Assembly (NCBI GenBank): GCA_017303995.1
Contig: JAFLBE010000015.1
Coordinates: forward strand, 1 to 64,000
Direction: 5' to 3'
DNA from: Bacteroidota bacterium
GTDB taxonomy: Bacteria > Bacteroidota > JABWAT01
Length of the DNA: 64,000 nucleotides
In this document: positions 33,465 through 43,465 of the stretch, piece by piece
Layout of the letters: the number at the start of each line of letters is the position of its first letter
Numbering within the stretch: position 1 is the first letter of the stretch
Notes under the pieces: model-generated
The model's database searches: none
The model's input: only the letters and a program-made list of their open reading frames with translations
Told to the model about the DNA's origin: nothing
Program-made: the position numbers and the translations under genes

Positions 33465-36020
33465 TTGAATTCTCTGGTAACTTTTTTCACTTCAAGAACC
33501 TGGCTGGTTAAACTCATTCTGGTTTTTTCTGTTATTGGAATGGGTGAATATTATTTCACCAATGTCGGCAGAGTGGTGAGTACCGTTACCGATGAAAATA
33601 TTTTTGCTGGTTCAGACAGCACCATTATCGTGGAATCCGTGGCTCCCGGTGGTGCAAGTGACCGTGCTGGGATGAAGGAAGGCGATAAGATTTTTTCCAT
33701 CAACGGGTACAGATTCAAAGGGGCGCTTGAAGCAGATAAAATTCTTCGGGACAGCAAACCCGGCTCGGTCATGGTTTACGAAATCTTCCGGAACGGTGAA
33801 AAGAAAACCTTATTTGTTCAAGCCGCAACCATCGGTGTTTCAATCAGGATTATTGCAAGTTCTGTTGTTTTTCTTGCTATGCTGGGGCTAGCCTTATTTG
33901 TTGGTTGGAAGGCTTCGAACCAACCCGTTGCCTGGCTTTTCTCGTTCACGTTCATTTTGATGTCCTTGCTGGTCTCTGGCGGATTCAATATTGACCGGAC
34001 AGGTATGCAGTTGACGGGCCAATTAATTTTAATATTTGCGATTCCGCTTTTTATTCACCTTTCCAAACTTATTCCATCGCCACCTTCCGATTATGAAACG
34101 ATCAAGCCAAAAATAAGGCTGATGTATATTGTTGTGTTTTCCTATTTGGTGGTGGCCATCTTACTATCAAATGTAACTTTAATTGACAATACAAAATTGC
34201 CAAATGGGGGCCTGAACCTTGGCCTTTACATTGCGTATTTCATATTTCTAATGATTTTTGCAACGGTTGTATTTAAATCAAAAGAAGAAGACAAACGGAT
34301 TGCCAGTTTGGTAAAGACCATCTGGATCACCTATGGCGCTACTATTTTTCTAGCCAATTTTCTGAGCGCTTTTTTAAATAACTTTCTGGGTGTTTATGTC
34401 AATCCGGCGTTTGCTTTCCTTTTGTTTTTCCTGCTGGTTGTTCCGGTTGGTTATTTTTATCTGATTATCAAATACCGGGTATTTGGTATAACCCGGGTAG
34501 TGAAACGGAATGTTCAATATCACCTGTTAACTGCCATTGTCATTTTTGGGTTGATTATCCTGTTCTTTACAATCATGAATCAGGTTACCAATTTGAACCT
34601 GGGTGATGCTTCCTTCCGGTTTTCTCCGACCGCTTTCGAAATCAAATATGGTGGTACAACTGACCCGGGTTTTTCTGAACGGCCCTTTTTCATCATTGCA
34701 GGAATTGTAGTTTTTATTGGTGTTTTCCTTTTTGGCAGGTTTATCCAGAGACGGCTTGCACGACTCTTTTTCAAGGATGAAATCAATTACCGGCAAGCCA
34801 TGGTTGAACTTTCCGAGGTGATGGCATCCAAACTAACCCTTACCGATCTTGGCGGTGCAATTTGTGAAGAATTGGCTCAGCATTTGAAGCTTAAATCTGC
34901 TGTTCTTTACATTCGAACCCCGCACGGATTTCATCTGATCGGGATGGATGGCATTCTGGTTTTGCCTGATCTTGATCTGAATTACGGGCAGGTTCGAAAA
35001 GAACTTGAAGCAATGTCTGCACCACTTCCATCAGAAAAACTGATGATTGGTTCAGATCTGAAATCCGTTGATATTCAGTTTGTGGCGCCTTTACTTCTGA
35101 AAAACAAAATGATCGGATTGGTGTTTCTTGGCGGGAAAAGATCAGACGATATGTTTAATCTTGCTGATGTGCAGTTCATTGAATCTCTTTCCCGTCAGAT
35201 TGCCGTTGCCGTGGAAAATACCCGCCTTTCTCAGGAAACTCTCGAAAATGAAATGCTGAAACGGGATCTCGATCTTGCCAGCAAAATCCAGCGAAATCTG
35301 CTTCCGGTTTGTGTTCCCACCATTCACAATCTGGATATCTGCGGAACCTACGTTCCGGCCAGTCAGGTCGGTGGTGATTACTATGATTTTCTGACGGAAA
35401 ATGATAAAAATCCGGAGTCATCGATCACGATTGTGTTGGGTGATGTTGCGGGGAAAGGCGTATCAGCAGCACTCATGGTCGCACGGGTTCAGGGAATCAT
35501 GAACTCAGCTTTCAGGCAGGCTAATCTTTCCCTGAAAAACCTGCTCGTACATGCCAATATGCTGACCACTTTTGAGGATCGGAAAAATTTCATTACGCTG
35601 GTTGCCGGCCGGTTCAATCCGGTTGAAAAAACAGTTTCCTTCTGTCGTGCCGGGCATCTCCCAATTCTACATTACGATGCCAGCAAGAAAACTGTCAGAA
35701 AATTGACGCCGAAGGGAATTGCACTCGGTATGAGCCGGAACGGCAAGTTTTCAGGAAACCTGGATGAAGTGACCTACAAACTCAATTCCGGTGATATCTG
35801 GATCTTCTTTTCGGATGGAATTTCTGAAGCCATGAATGAGCTGAAAGAAGAGTTTGGTGAAGACCGGATAGAAAGTGAAATTCTGAATTTCCACCAGTTA
35901 TCTGCAAGTGAACTCTCTGATCAGATTTTCAAAACCCTGGGTGATTTTCTGGGAGAAAACAAACCTCACGATGATACCACGCTGGTTGTGGTAAAAGTCG
36001 GGGGGGGGGATAAGTTATAA
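33465..36020 (+). CDS. Membrane PP2C-type serine phosphatase with PDZ and GAF domains
   Basis: An 851-residue signalling protein. A membrane anchor (about 13-32) leads to a periplasmic PDZ domain (about 50-118, with APGGASDRAGMKEGDKIFSING), then about eight transmembrane helices (120-440), a cytoplasmic GAF-like domain (about 455-590), a helical DLASKIQRNLLP linker, and a SpoIIE/RsbU PP2C domain (about 625-846) with GGDYYDFL (D638 metal site), GDVAGKGVSAALMVA, SDGISEAMNE and DDTTLVVV. Such phosphatases act on anti-anti-sigma factors; no partner is encoded nearby. The start is TTG with GGAG 5 bases upstream. A run of ten G (36000-36009) sits six codons before the stop. Confidence 0.9.
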   Translation: MNSLVTFFTSRTWLVKLILVFSVIGMGEYYFTNVGRVVSTVTDENIFAGSDSTIIVESVAPGGASDRAGMKEGDKIFSINGYRFKGALEADKILRDSKPGSVMVYEIFRNGEKKTLFVQAATIGVSIRIIASSVVFLAMLGLALFVGWKASNQPVAWLFSFTFILMSLLVSGGFNIDRTGMQLTGQLILIFAIPLFIHLSKLIPSPPSDYETIKPKIRLMYIVVFSYLVVAILLSNVTLIDNTKLPNGGLNLGLYIAYFIFLMIFATVVFKSKEEDKRIASLVKTIWITYGATIFLANFLSAFLNNFLGVYVNPAFAFLLFFLLVVPVGYFYLIIKYRVFGITRVVKRNVQYHLLTAIVIFGLIILFFTIMNQVTNLNLGDASFRFSPTAFEIKYGGTTDPGFSERPFFIIAGIVVFIGVFLFGRFIQRRLARLFFKDEINYRQAMVELSEVMASKLTLTDLGGAICEELAQHLKLKSAVLYIRTPHGFHLIGMDGILVLPDLDLNYGQVRKELEAMSAPLPSEKLMIGSDLKSVDIQFVAPLLLKNKMIGLVFLGGKRSDDMFNLADVQFIESLSRQIAVAVENTRLSQETLENEMLKRDLDLASKIQRNLLPVCVPTIHNLDICGTYVPASQVGGDYYDFLTENDKNPESSITIVLGDVAGKGVSAALMVARVQGIMNSAFRQANLSLKNLLVHANMLTTFEDRKNFITLVAGRFNPVEKTVSFCRAGHLPILHYDASKKTVRKLTPKGIALGMSRNGKFSGNLDEVTYKLNSGDIWIFFSDGISEAMNELKEEFGEDRIESEILNFHQLSASELSDQIFKTLGDFLGENKPHDDTTLVVVKVGGGDKL

Positions 36021-36045
36021 GTGATAAGTTTCAAGTTATAAGTGA
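36011..36045 (+). repeat. Five-unit heptamer-period array overlapping a stop codon
   Basis: Units such as TAAGTTA and TAAGTGA. The second unit supplies the TAA stop of the phosphatase gene (36018-36020), so the array abuts, and partly forms, the coding end. Confidence 0.75.
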
Positions 36046-36336
36046 GGGAGAACAATGCCTGTCATTCCCGCGAAGGCGGGTCATGAAATGTGCGAAGCAA
36101 ATCCAGTATAAAAACCGTAAAGAAAAGGGAGTTCTTAAATCAAGAGAAATGCGAATTATGGATTCCTCCCGCAAGCGGGACGGGAATGACAGAAACAGAT
36201 AATTCTTAAACCACCAATGCACCGACCGGGAGGTCGGTGTTACAAAATAACCCAACAGTTTACAATCCGGCCTCTGACGGGCTAATAGCTAACAGCCAAC
36301 CCTTCGACGTCGCTCAGGGACCGAACCTTCCTTCCC
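36046..36336. repeat. Convergent gap with CCCGCGAAGGCGGG hairpins
   Basis: Outer arms GTCATTCCCG/CGGGAATGAC (36061-36070, 36181-36190) enclose two smaller hairpins, CCCGC-GAAG-GCGGG (36067-36080) and TCCCGC-AA-GCGGGA (36167-36180). Then come a minus-strand copy of the GCCCGTC..GGCCGG word (36264-36282), three heptamers of type GCTAACA (36281-36301) and a minimal CCTTCGAC-GTC-GCTCAGG cassette (36301-36318). No gene. Confidence 0.7.
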
Positions 36337-38928
36337 CTACTTCAGCAACGTGACTTTTTGCGACACTCTTTTTCCGGCACCTTCAATAACCATCAGATAA
36401 ACGCCTGAACTTACTGTTTTCCCCGATGCATCTCTGGCGTTCCAGGATAAATTCCTCTCTCCTTTTTCCATCCGCCCGGAGAAAACCGTAGCAATTTTTT
36501 GTCCGTTAACAGAATAAATCGTTGCTGAGATTACTTCAGGTTTTGCCAGATTTACCCGGAAGGAAACGGCGCCGTTAAACGGATTCGGATAGGCGGGTTC
36601 TACGGTGAACGATCCGGGTTTTTCATTTTCATCAGCAACTGAAACACCGGTTTTAAGTTCATCCAGACTGAGTTTGTACATCGACCGGCCATGAGTTCCG
36701 GCAACCAGATCGTGAGTAACCGGGTGGATTTTCAGATCATAAACTGCCACAGCCGGAATACCGGAACCTAGTTTTGACCAGCTTTTTCCGTCATCCGAAG
36801 AAAAAAACGGACCATAATCCGTTCCGATGTAAAGGTAACCAGGAGTGACTGGATCAACAGCCAGTGCATTCACAGGAAAATCGGGTAGATTTGAGGAAAT
36901 GGATTCCCACGATTTGCCCCGGTTTGAAGTTTTGTAAACATGCGATTCTGCATCTTTCCATTTCAAACCCGAAAAGGCTGCATAAGCAACTGAATCAGAA
37001 AACGGATCTGCAACAAGTCTCATCACCCAGCGCATCGGGAGCCCGTTGGTGATTTTGGTCCAGATTCCACCCCCATCCTCGGTAATCCAAACCGAACCGT
37101 TGTCTGTCCCGGCATAAATCAGATCCGAATTCAGCGGTGAAACTGAAATTGTGGTAACGGTGCCGAACGGTTTACTCTCAGGGTTGTCACACAAATCAGG
37201 ACTGATGGCCGTCCAGTTCAAGGCGCCGTCATAGGTTTGATAAACTTTTTTAGTTCCGTAATATAAAATCTCGGGGTAGTTCGGGTCCATTACCACCGGT
37301 GTTGACCAGTTGGTTGGCTCACTGAAATCAATTCCGTTGGTACCGTCAATCCAGCTGAATCCGCCATCCTCAGATTTTCCGAGATAGCCGTACTGCGATT
37401 CTGCATAAATGACGTCCGGATTTTCAGGATCAACGATGACATAAAATCCGTCACCGCCATAAATCTCTTCCCAGGAATCCACTGCACCGTCAGGGGTTCT
37501 CAATGTTCCGTTATCCTGTGTTCCGCCATAAACCCGCTCCGGGTTTTGTACATCCAGCCCGATTTCATAAAACTGGGTAATCGGTAAATTCAGGATTTTG
37601 GTGAAGGTGTTTCCGCCATCGGTACTTTTTGAAATTCCGCCATCATTTCCTACCAGCACTTCATTTTTATTTTTCGGATTGAAGGTGATGGCATGGTGAT
37701 CAACATGGGAAGTTTTCCAATAATCCGGCGACCAGTTCAGGCCACTGTCTGTGGTTTCATTAAGTGCTACATCCAAAACATAAAGATGATTGGGATTTTG
37801 CGGATTGAAGCTAATCTGACCAAAATACCAGCTAAAAGTTGAGGATCCTGAGGCAACCTGACCGAAAAGATCAATACTTGACCAGTTTTCTCCGCCATCT
37901 TCCGATTTGTAAACGCCCGAAGGAGAAAGTCCGTCGGTAAAAACAGCTGCCATGATGTCATTGTTTCCCGGGTAAATATCCAGTCCGATTCGTCCGACAC
38001 GATCAACGAGTGAATTTGGGAGTCCATTTCCTGATCCTAGCCGTGACCAGTTTTTTCCGCCATCAACCGATTTATAAATTCCGCTGGACGGACCATATCG
38101 TTTGATGGAAGCCGTTTTTCTCACGCGGTCCCACAAACAGGCAAAAACGATTTGTGGATTGTCGGGACGGATGATCACATCAACGGCACCCACACTGTCG
38201 GGAGTTTCAATTGAAAGTGACCAGGTTGCGCCCCCATCCTCAGAAAGGAAAAGTCCGCGGTTTTGATCTTTTTCAAAAGTGGTGCCCATGGCAGCCACAA
38301 AAATCCGGTTTGGATTTACCGGGTCGATGGCAATCCGTCCGACGGAAAAGGATTTTTCAAGTCCGGAATACGTCCAGGTTTTACCTGCGTCAACCGATTT
38401 ATAAAGTCCGCCACCGGCGAAGTTATTGTGAGATCCGTGGGGTTCACCGGTTCCGGCATAAATCGTGTCAGGGTGAAGCGGGTCAACGGCAATATCACCA
38501 ATATTCAGAACGCCGATTTCATCGAAAATGGGAAACCAGGATTCACCACCGTCAACAGATTTCAAAACGCCGCCTGTTGCAGATCCGGCATAAACAATTT
38601 CCGGGTTTTTCGGATTGTAGCGGATTGCATTGATCCGGCCGCCGATGTTGGTAGGTCCGATCGGTTCCCAGGCCGGCATCCCGGCAGATTTTTCCATCCG
38701 GTGAGAAGAAAGATTTTTTGAAATTTCGTTTTTCAAATGGTCGGCATCGTAAGTGCCATTCGGCCAGGTTCGTCTCGTCCATTCCCGGTCATCAGGTTGT
38801 GGCGCCGGACCCCGTGATTTTTTGGCTTTGAACTGTTCGTAACGGGATTTAACGGGTTGATTATCTGCGAGATAAATTAACCCGACGAGAAAAAAGCTGA
38901 GTAGGCCGATGGAAACAAAACGAAACAT
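36337..38928 (-). CDS. Sortilin/VPS10-like BNR-repeat secreted protein with T9SS domain
   Basis: An 863-residue secreted multi-propeller protein. The frame extends to 38994, but the ATG at 38928 has GGAG five bases upstream and starts the signal segment MFRFVSIGLLSFFLVGLIYLA. From about 95 to 770 it is built of Asp-box/BNR repeats of the type SVDGGESW, SEDGGATW, STDGGNTF and SDDGKSW (more than ten), as in VPS10/sortilin-type and exo-glycosidase propellers. The last ~85 residues form a T9SS sorting domain (AYPNPFNGAVSF .. SQKVTLLK). No catalytic residues can be assigned, so a binding or adhesion role is as likely as an enzymatic one. Confidence 0.87.
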   Translation of the reverse strand: MFRFVSIGLLSFFLVGLIYLADNQPVKSRYEQFKAKKSRGPAPQPDDREWTRRTWPNGTYDADHLKNEISKNLSSHRMEKSAGMPAWEPIGPTNIGGRINAIRYNPKNPEIVYAGSATGGVLKSVDGGESWFPIFDEIGVLNIGDIAVDPLHPDTIYAGTGEPHGSHNNFAGGGLYKSVDAGKTWTYSGLEKSFSVGRIAIDPVNPNRIFVAAMGTTFEKDQNRGLFLSEDGGATWSLSIETPDSVGAVDVIIRPDNPQIVFACLWDRVRKTASIKRYGPSSGIYKSVDGGKNWSRLGSGNGLPNSLVDRVGRIGLDIYPGNNDIMAAVFTDGLSPSGVYKSEDGGENWSSIDLFGQVASGSSTFSWYFGQISFNPQNPNHLYVLDVALNETTDSGLNWSPDYWKTSHVDHHAITFNPKNKNEVLVGNDGGISKSTDGGNTFTKILNLPITQFYEIGLDVQNPERVYGGTQDNGTLRTPDGAVDSWEEIYGGDGFYVIVDPENPDVIYAESQYGYLGKSEDGGFSWIDGTNGIDFSEPTNWSTPVVMDPNYPEILYYGTKKVYQTYDGALNWTAISPDLCDNPESKPFGTVTTISVSPLNSDLIYAGTDNGSVWITEDGGGIWTKITNGLPMRWVMRLVADPFSDSVAYAAFSGLKWKDAESHVYKTSNRGKSWESISSNLPDFPVNALAVDPVTPGYLYIGTDYGPFFSSDDGKSWSKLGSGIPAVAVYDLKIHPVTHDLVAGTHGRSMYKLSLDELKTGVSVADENEKPGSFTVEPAYPNPFNGAVSFRVNLAKPEVISATIYSVNGQKIATVFSGRMEKGERNLSWNARDASGKTVSSGVYLMVIEGAGKRVSQKVTLLK

Positions 38929-39607
38929 AAAAACTCCAGTGAAAACAATAATTTCAAGAAAACGATATCTAGCCAGAATATCAAAAGCGATCACCAGTTG
39001 GGTGATTCTTCAAAAAATGCAACCCATTTCGTCCGGAAAAAGAGATGCGGTTTCGAAGAAATAGTGCCCGGACGACTAATTTATTTGATATCTATTCCAC
39101 CGGGCTGTCGCCCGGGGCTATTCATGTTTTGCCCCGTTGGGGCAGGGGAAAATTACGGCAACGAGCCAAAATTTAAATCATTTGAAATTTCAAAACCCCA
39201 TCGGAATGACCTGATTGTTTGCCCGTGGCGAAGCCTTGGGTAGAAAACCACCTATTAAAAAACACAACCGCCCGGTCAAAATTCCTGCTGAAAAGACAAA
39301 TCCATTCCAGGCGGAATGGGAAGACCTTCGTTTTACTTAATTTCAACCCTTTTCGTCCGTAACAAGAGTTGTGGTTTCTTTTAAATTTTCCCCGGACGAC
39401 TTGTAAATTCCGCCAAAATTTATCCATCAGCTAAAGCAGATGGCAATAAAAGATTTATCAATTCTAAAAAACCAAATTCGCATTTCATTGCCGTCTGCTT
39501 TAGCTGACGGATAACAGCAATCTTGATATAGATCGGGTTTTAACCCAAAATGTATTTCCTGAAATTCCCCTCCCCCCGTTCAGCGTCCCTGCGATAAAAG
39601 TATTCCA
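38929..39607. repeat. Gene-free gap with two palindromic elements
   Basis: It holds a GAATAGCCCCGGG-family element on the minus strand (about 39092-39143: CCGGGC-TGTC-GCCCGG, a conserved GCTATTCATGTTTT linker, GCCCC-GTT-GGGGC) and an imperfect 25-bp inverted repeat (39423-39447 / 39487-39511, CAGCTAAAGCAGA arms, 39-nt loop, two mismatches, one of them a G-T pair). No reading frame looks real. Confidence 0.65.
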
Positions 39608-40630
39608 TCATGGAATCAGTACGATTTTCCCAAGGGTTTTCCCTGATTCAATCAGATCATGTCCTTTTTGGATTTCCCACATAGAAATTTCCCGGTCAAT
39701 GACAGGTTTCATTTTACCATTGGCAATTAACTTCATAATCGGTACCAGATGATTTCGGCTTCCCATGGTAGATCCGATCAGAGAAATCTGCCTGAAGAAA
39801 ATATGTCTTAAGTCAATTTTTGCATCCCAGCCGGTTGTGGCTCCGCATGTGACAATTTTCCCGCCTTTTGCGGTCATTTGAACCGACCGTGATAAGGTTT
39901 CTGCACCGGTATGTTCAACAACCAGATCGACACCCCGTTTGCCTGTTTTGGCTTTCACTTCCCTGACGATGTCATCAGTTTGATAATTCAGTAAAGTTGA
40001 TGCGCCACATTTTTCTGCAACCGCCAGTTTTTCTGATGAGGAGGCAGCAGTAATCACTTCAGCTCCGAAATATCGGGCAATCTGGATCGCCGCCGAACCG
40101 ACGCCGGAACTTCCGCCCCATACAAAAACCGTATCACCGGATTTTATCTGTCCTTTATCAACAACCATTTGCCAGGCCGTCAGAAAAACCAAAGTTGAAG
40201 CCGCCGATTCAGAAAACGAAACAGAATCAGGCAACGGGAAAACCAGATGTTCATCAACAGCAACAAATTCAGAATTAAATCCGTCTGCAGATTCACCGAA
40301 AATGTGGTAATCTTTGCACAGATTGTCATTTCCGGCAAGGCAGAACCGGCAGGTTCCGCAGGAAAATCCGGGTGAAATAAAAACCCGGTCTCCTTTTTTA
40401 AAATTAGAAACCTGACTTACGGTGGATTCCACAACACCAGCACAGTCACTTCCCGGTGTTAACGGATAGGGAGAAAACGGAAGTCCTTTTCTCACCCAGA
40501 TATCGAGGTGATTCAAAGAGGCGGCTTTGATTCTGACCAGAACCTGATTGGGTTTGGGTTCAGGAATTGCGGCCTCTTCGGTTTGAAGAACGTCAATTCC
40601 GCCGGGAGCATTTATTCTGATACTTTTCAA
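39608..40630 (-). CDS. Zinc-type alcohol dehydrogenase / quinone-reductase-like MDR protein
   Basis: A 340-residue medium-chain dehydrogenase/reductase. The GroES-like N-terminal domain carries the structural-zinc cysteines C91, C94, C97 and C105 (CGTCRFCLAGNDNLC) and a LNHLDIW active-site segment in which the usual catalytic-zinc cysteine is replaced by aspartate (D43). The Rossmann domain has GGSSGVGS (172-179). The chemistry is NAD(P)-dependent reduction or oxidation of an unknown alcohol, aldehyde or enone. It stands alone, 315 bp from radA with repeats between. The family is secure, the substrate unknown. Confidence 0.87.
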   Translation of the reverse strand: MKSIRINAPGGIDVLQTEEAAIPEPKPNQVLVRIKAASLNHLDIWVRKGLPFSPYPLTPGSDCAGVVESTVSQVSNFKKGDRVFISPGFSCGTCRFCLAGNDNLCKDYHIFGESADGFNSEFVAVDEHLVFPLPDSVSFSESAASTLVFLTAWQMVVDKGQIKSGDTVFVWGGSSGVGSAAIQIARYFGAEVITAASSSEKLAVAEKCGASTLLNYQTDDIVREVKAKTGKRGVDLVVEHTGAETLSRSVQMTAKGGKIVTCGATTGWDAKIDLRHIFFRQISLIGSTMGSRNHLVPIMKLIANGKMKPVIDREISMWEIQKGHDLIESGKTLGKIVLIP

Positions 40631-40945
40631 ATTTTAAATTCCGGTGACTGGTGACGAGGGACAGGTGACTAAAAAACTCCCCTCCTTTTCTAAAGGAGGG
40701 GTGGCGAAGCCGGGGTGGTTTGGCAGTTGTCTGAAAACTCAAAGCAGGAAAACCGCCCCAATCCGGGCACTTCGACTCCGCTCAGTGTCCGGATTTTCCC
40801 CTCCTTGAAAAGTTGTAAATCCCGATTATTTCGGGGGAGGGGAATCTTATCAACTTATAACCCCGAAATTAGTTCGGGATCTTCGTTTCACTCGACTTTT
40901 AACCCCGAAGCTTGTTCGGGATCTTCACTTCGTTCGACTTACCAC
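40631..40945. repeat. Repeat cluster between radA and the dehydrogenase gene
   Basis: A four-unit heptamer array (40643-40670, for example GGTGACT), a perfect hairpin CCCCTCCTTT-TCT-AAAGGAGGGG (40679-40701) followed by GTGGCGAAGCCGGGGTGG, a cassette-like CACTTCGACTCCGCTCAGTG inside TCCGG/CCGGA arms (about 40763-40792), and two similar ~42-bp units with CCCGAA..TTCGGGATCTTC (about 40860-40938). No gene. Confidence 0.7.
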
Positions 40946-42346
40946 TTATAACTGCAAATCCGCCAGCCATTCATCCATCCGATTGTACACATCCTGAATG
41001 TGGTTCACACCGATGACTTCCACATTTTTTGGAAGTTCGGCTTCCTTCAGAGATGCTTTCGGGACGATGAGCCGTTTAAATCCAAGTTTTGCACATTCCA
41101 TCAGTCTTTGTTCAATTGAGGAAACAGAACGGATTTCTCCGCCCAACCCGATTTCTCCAATAAACACAACATCACGTGCAATTGACCATTCCCGGAAGGA
41201 GGACAAAATGGCAATGCAAACGCCAAGATCTGCAGCCGGATCATCAATTTTGAGTCCGGAAGCCACGTTGAGAAAAACATCCTGAGTTCCCATCGGAGTT
41301 CCTAGTCGTTTTTCGAGAACGGCCAACAGCATCGTCATCCTACGCTGATCGAAACCGTTGGTATTTCTCTGTGGGAAGCCATAGTTACAGTTTGAAACCA
41401 AAGCCTGAAGTTCAACCAGAATCGGCCGGGTTCCTTCCATAGTGACGGCAATGACTGAACCGGTAATTCCCTGACTGAATTCTGACAAAAACAATTCAGA
41501 CGGATTGGTGATTTCTCTCAATCCACGTGAATTCATGTCGAAAACACCGATTTCGTTGGTTGATCCGAACCGGTTTTTCAAAGAACGGAGAATACGGAAA
41601 TGGTGATTCCGGTCGCCTTCAAACTGAAGAACGGTATCGACCAGATGCTCAAGAACCCGGGGTCCGGCAATGGAACCGTCTTTGGTGACGTGACCGGTAA
41701 TAAACGTGGTAATATGTTCAGTTTTGGCCAGAGTCATGACCGCAGACGTACATTCACGGACCTGAGAAACCGAACCCGGCGCCGAACTGAGATCGGGAAG
41801 ATAAACCGTCTGAATGGAATCGATGATGAGAAGAGCCGGTTTCAGATTTCTGGCCTGAAGCAGAATTTCGTTGAGATTGGTTTCGGCAAGCAATAAAATC
41901 GGTGCTTTTTCAAGTCCCAGCCGTTCTGCCCTTCCTCTGACCTGATGAACGGATTCTTCGGCTGAAACGTAAAGAATCGTTTCTTTATTGGAATCGAGAT
42001 AACCGGCAACCTGCATCATGAGCGTTGATTTCCCGATTCCGGGATCACCGCCGATGAGAATCAGACTCCCTTTCATGATACCGCCGCCCATTACCCGATT
42101 GAACTCACCGAAGGCCGTTTGCATGCGTTCCCCTTCTTTCCGGGGGATTTCAGCCAGGGTTGTTGCTTTTACCGGCGGGTTGGAAGAAATCCGGTTTTGG
42201 TGGACGGCATCCACCTTTTTCTTTCCGGTTTCAACGACTTCTTCGATGAGGGTGTTCCATTCACCGCAATCGTTACATTTTCCGTTCCATTTCGGGGAAA
42301 CCGAGCCACAGGACTGGCAGATAAATTGAGTTGTAAGTTTAGCCAT
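40946..42346 (-). CDS. radA: DNA repair protein RadA/Sms
   Basis: A 466-residue RecA-like ATPase that drives branch migration in recombinational repair. The N-terminal zinc finger is C10-C13-C24-C27, the Walker A motif GGDPGIGKST lies at 99-108, the RadA-specific KNRFG is at 257-261, and the C-terminal part is Lon-protease-like (DDPAADLGVCIAILSS, GEIGLGGEIRSV), without an active-site serine expected. The length is typical. It is a single-gene unit divergent from the hypothetical gene at 42513. Confidence 0.97.
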   Translation of the reverse strand: MAKLTTQFICQSCGSVSPKWNGKCNDCGEWNTLIEEVVETGKKKVDAVHQNRISSNPPVKATTLAEIPRKEGERMQTAFGEFNRVMGGGIMKGSLILIGGDPGIGKSTLMMQVAGYLDSNKETILYVSAEESVHQVRGRAERLGLEKAPILLLAETNLNEILLQARNLKPALLIIDSIQTVYLPDLSSAPGSVSQVRECTSAVMTLAKTEHITTFITGHVTKDGSIAGPRVLEHLVDTVLQFEGDRNHHFRILRSLKNRFGSTNEIGVFDMNSRGLREITNPSELFLSEFSQGITGSVIAVTMEGTRPILVELQALVSNCNYGFPQRNTNGFDQRRMTMLLAVLEKRLGTPMGTQDVFLNVASGLKIDDPAADLGVCIAILSSFREWSIARDVVFIGEIGLGGEIRSVSSIEQRLMECAKLGFKRLIVPKASLKEAELPKNVEVIGVNHIQDVYNRMDEWLADLQL

Positions 42347-42431
42347 AAAATGAGTGGAAGTTCGGGAGGGTCAGGGAAAGAAGCAACGAACGGAAGGAAA
42401 TAAAAAAAGGGGGGATAAAGAGAATTAAATC

Positions 42432-42462
42432 TTTTAGCAGGGTTCTTTTTTTGTTACATTTG
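42432..42462 (+). promoter_or_regulatory. Candidate promoter for the 42513 gene
   Basis: TACATTTG (42455-42462) matches TAnnTTTG, with a T-rich TTTT/TTTA -33 element about 18 bases upstream. It lies 50 bp before the start codon. Confidence 0.45.
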
Positions 42463-42512
42463 ATAAAATATTGCTTTGAATCTGTCTTTAAATAAAATTC
42501 TTACCGAGATCT

Positions 42513-43430
42513 ATGATGGTTGCTTTACTGTTTTTCCTTTTTACCACTTTAAATCAACCTGAGCAAGATCTTGATATCCGGTTGGGGATTGATGACACCA
42601 TTAAAACCAGGTGGCCGGAAAGTTTTTTATCCATCACAAATAATTCTTCTGAGGAAATCAAAATTCTTGAAACGAGATGGAAGTATGAAAATGGGGTCGG
42701 GTTAAATGACGAATTAATATGGAAATTTGCCTCAGAGGATGAAAATAATAATCAAATTGATTATTGGCCACTTAAAACCAAAGAAGAATACTATTGTTCA
42801 ATACGTTTGTCCGGTATATTTCCACGAATATTTCGATTAAGTGAGGAGGCTTTTCTTTATTCCCTAAGCCCATTAAAGGAGGGTAAGTACACAATCGTAT
42901 TGCAAATAAGATATATGAAAAACAACATAGAAAATGAAATGTCCAAAAGCCTTTCATTTGTTGTAAAATATTCGAAAGCAAAAATTGAACTTATTGCTAC
43001 TGAAGAGTATCGCGAACTTGTCAGTTTAATACAACAAAATCAGATAAACTGGACGACGTTTTTAAGTTCTAACAGTAAAGTTATCAATTCGTTTCTTTTA
43101 AAAAATAAAAATACTGATGCCGCTAACTTCCTGGCAATTTCCCTTGCGAGAGTTCTTTCCGATATCCCAGATTCTGAGTTATTAAATACCCTGCAGGATT
43201 ATTATGATTTGAAAATTCAGAATCACCCAGCAATGTTTATTGAATATTTTCGTTATTACTTCCAAAACAAAGACAATCCAGCACTTTCAACAGTAATAGA
43301 CCGATTTGATAAGTTGGTAAAAAACAACAAAGCAAAAATATTTAAACGCAATGATTTTATTTTTACTATTCAAAAAAAATTGATGAACCCAGGTGCATTT
43401 GAAGTACTAAATACTTTGGTAAAGGATTAA
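42513..43430 (+). CDS. Hypothetical exported protein
   Basis: A 305-residue protein that I do not recognise. Residues 1-14 (MMVALLFFLFTTLN) form a short hydrophobic leader, possibly a signal peptide. Residues 15-150 look like an Ig-like beta domain (LDIRLGIDDTIKTRWPESFLSITNNSSEEIKI, EGKYTIVLQIRYMKN). The C-terminal half (about 155-305) is helical and Lys/Asn-rich. Two adjacent ATGs (42513, 42516) are possible starts. Its AT-rich, A-ending codon use is unlike radA. A bidirectional terminator follows 44 bp after the stop. No function proposed. Confidence 0.65.
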   Translation: MMVALLFFLFTTLNQPEQDLDIRLGIDDTIKTRWPESFLSITNNSSEEIKILETRWKYENGVGLNDELIWKFASEDENNNQIDYWPLKTKEEYYCSIRLSGIFPRIFRLSEEAFLYSLSPLKEGKYTIVLQIRYMKNNIENEMSKSLSFVVKYSKAKIELIATEEYRELVSLIQQNQINWTTFLSSNSKVINSFLLKNKNTDAANFLAISLARVLSDIPDSELLNTLQDYYDLKIQNHPAMFIEYFRYYFQNKDNPALSTVIDRFDKLVKNNKAKIFKRNDFIFTIQKKLMNPGAFEVLNTLVKD

Positions 43431-43465
43431 GGAACAACTAAATCCACAAATAGCTCCCGTCAATC

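Noticed and set aside
36000-36009. Phase-variable poly-G tract
   Set aside because: Slippage by one base in either direction changes only the last three or four residues after the complete phosphatase domain, so switching is unlikely.
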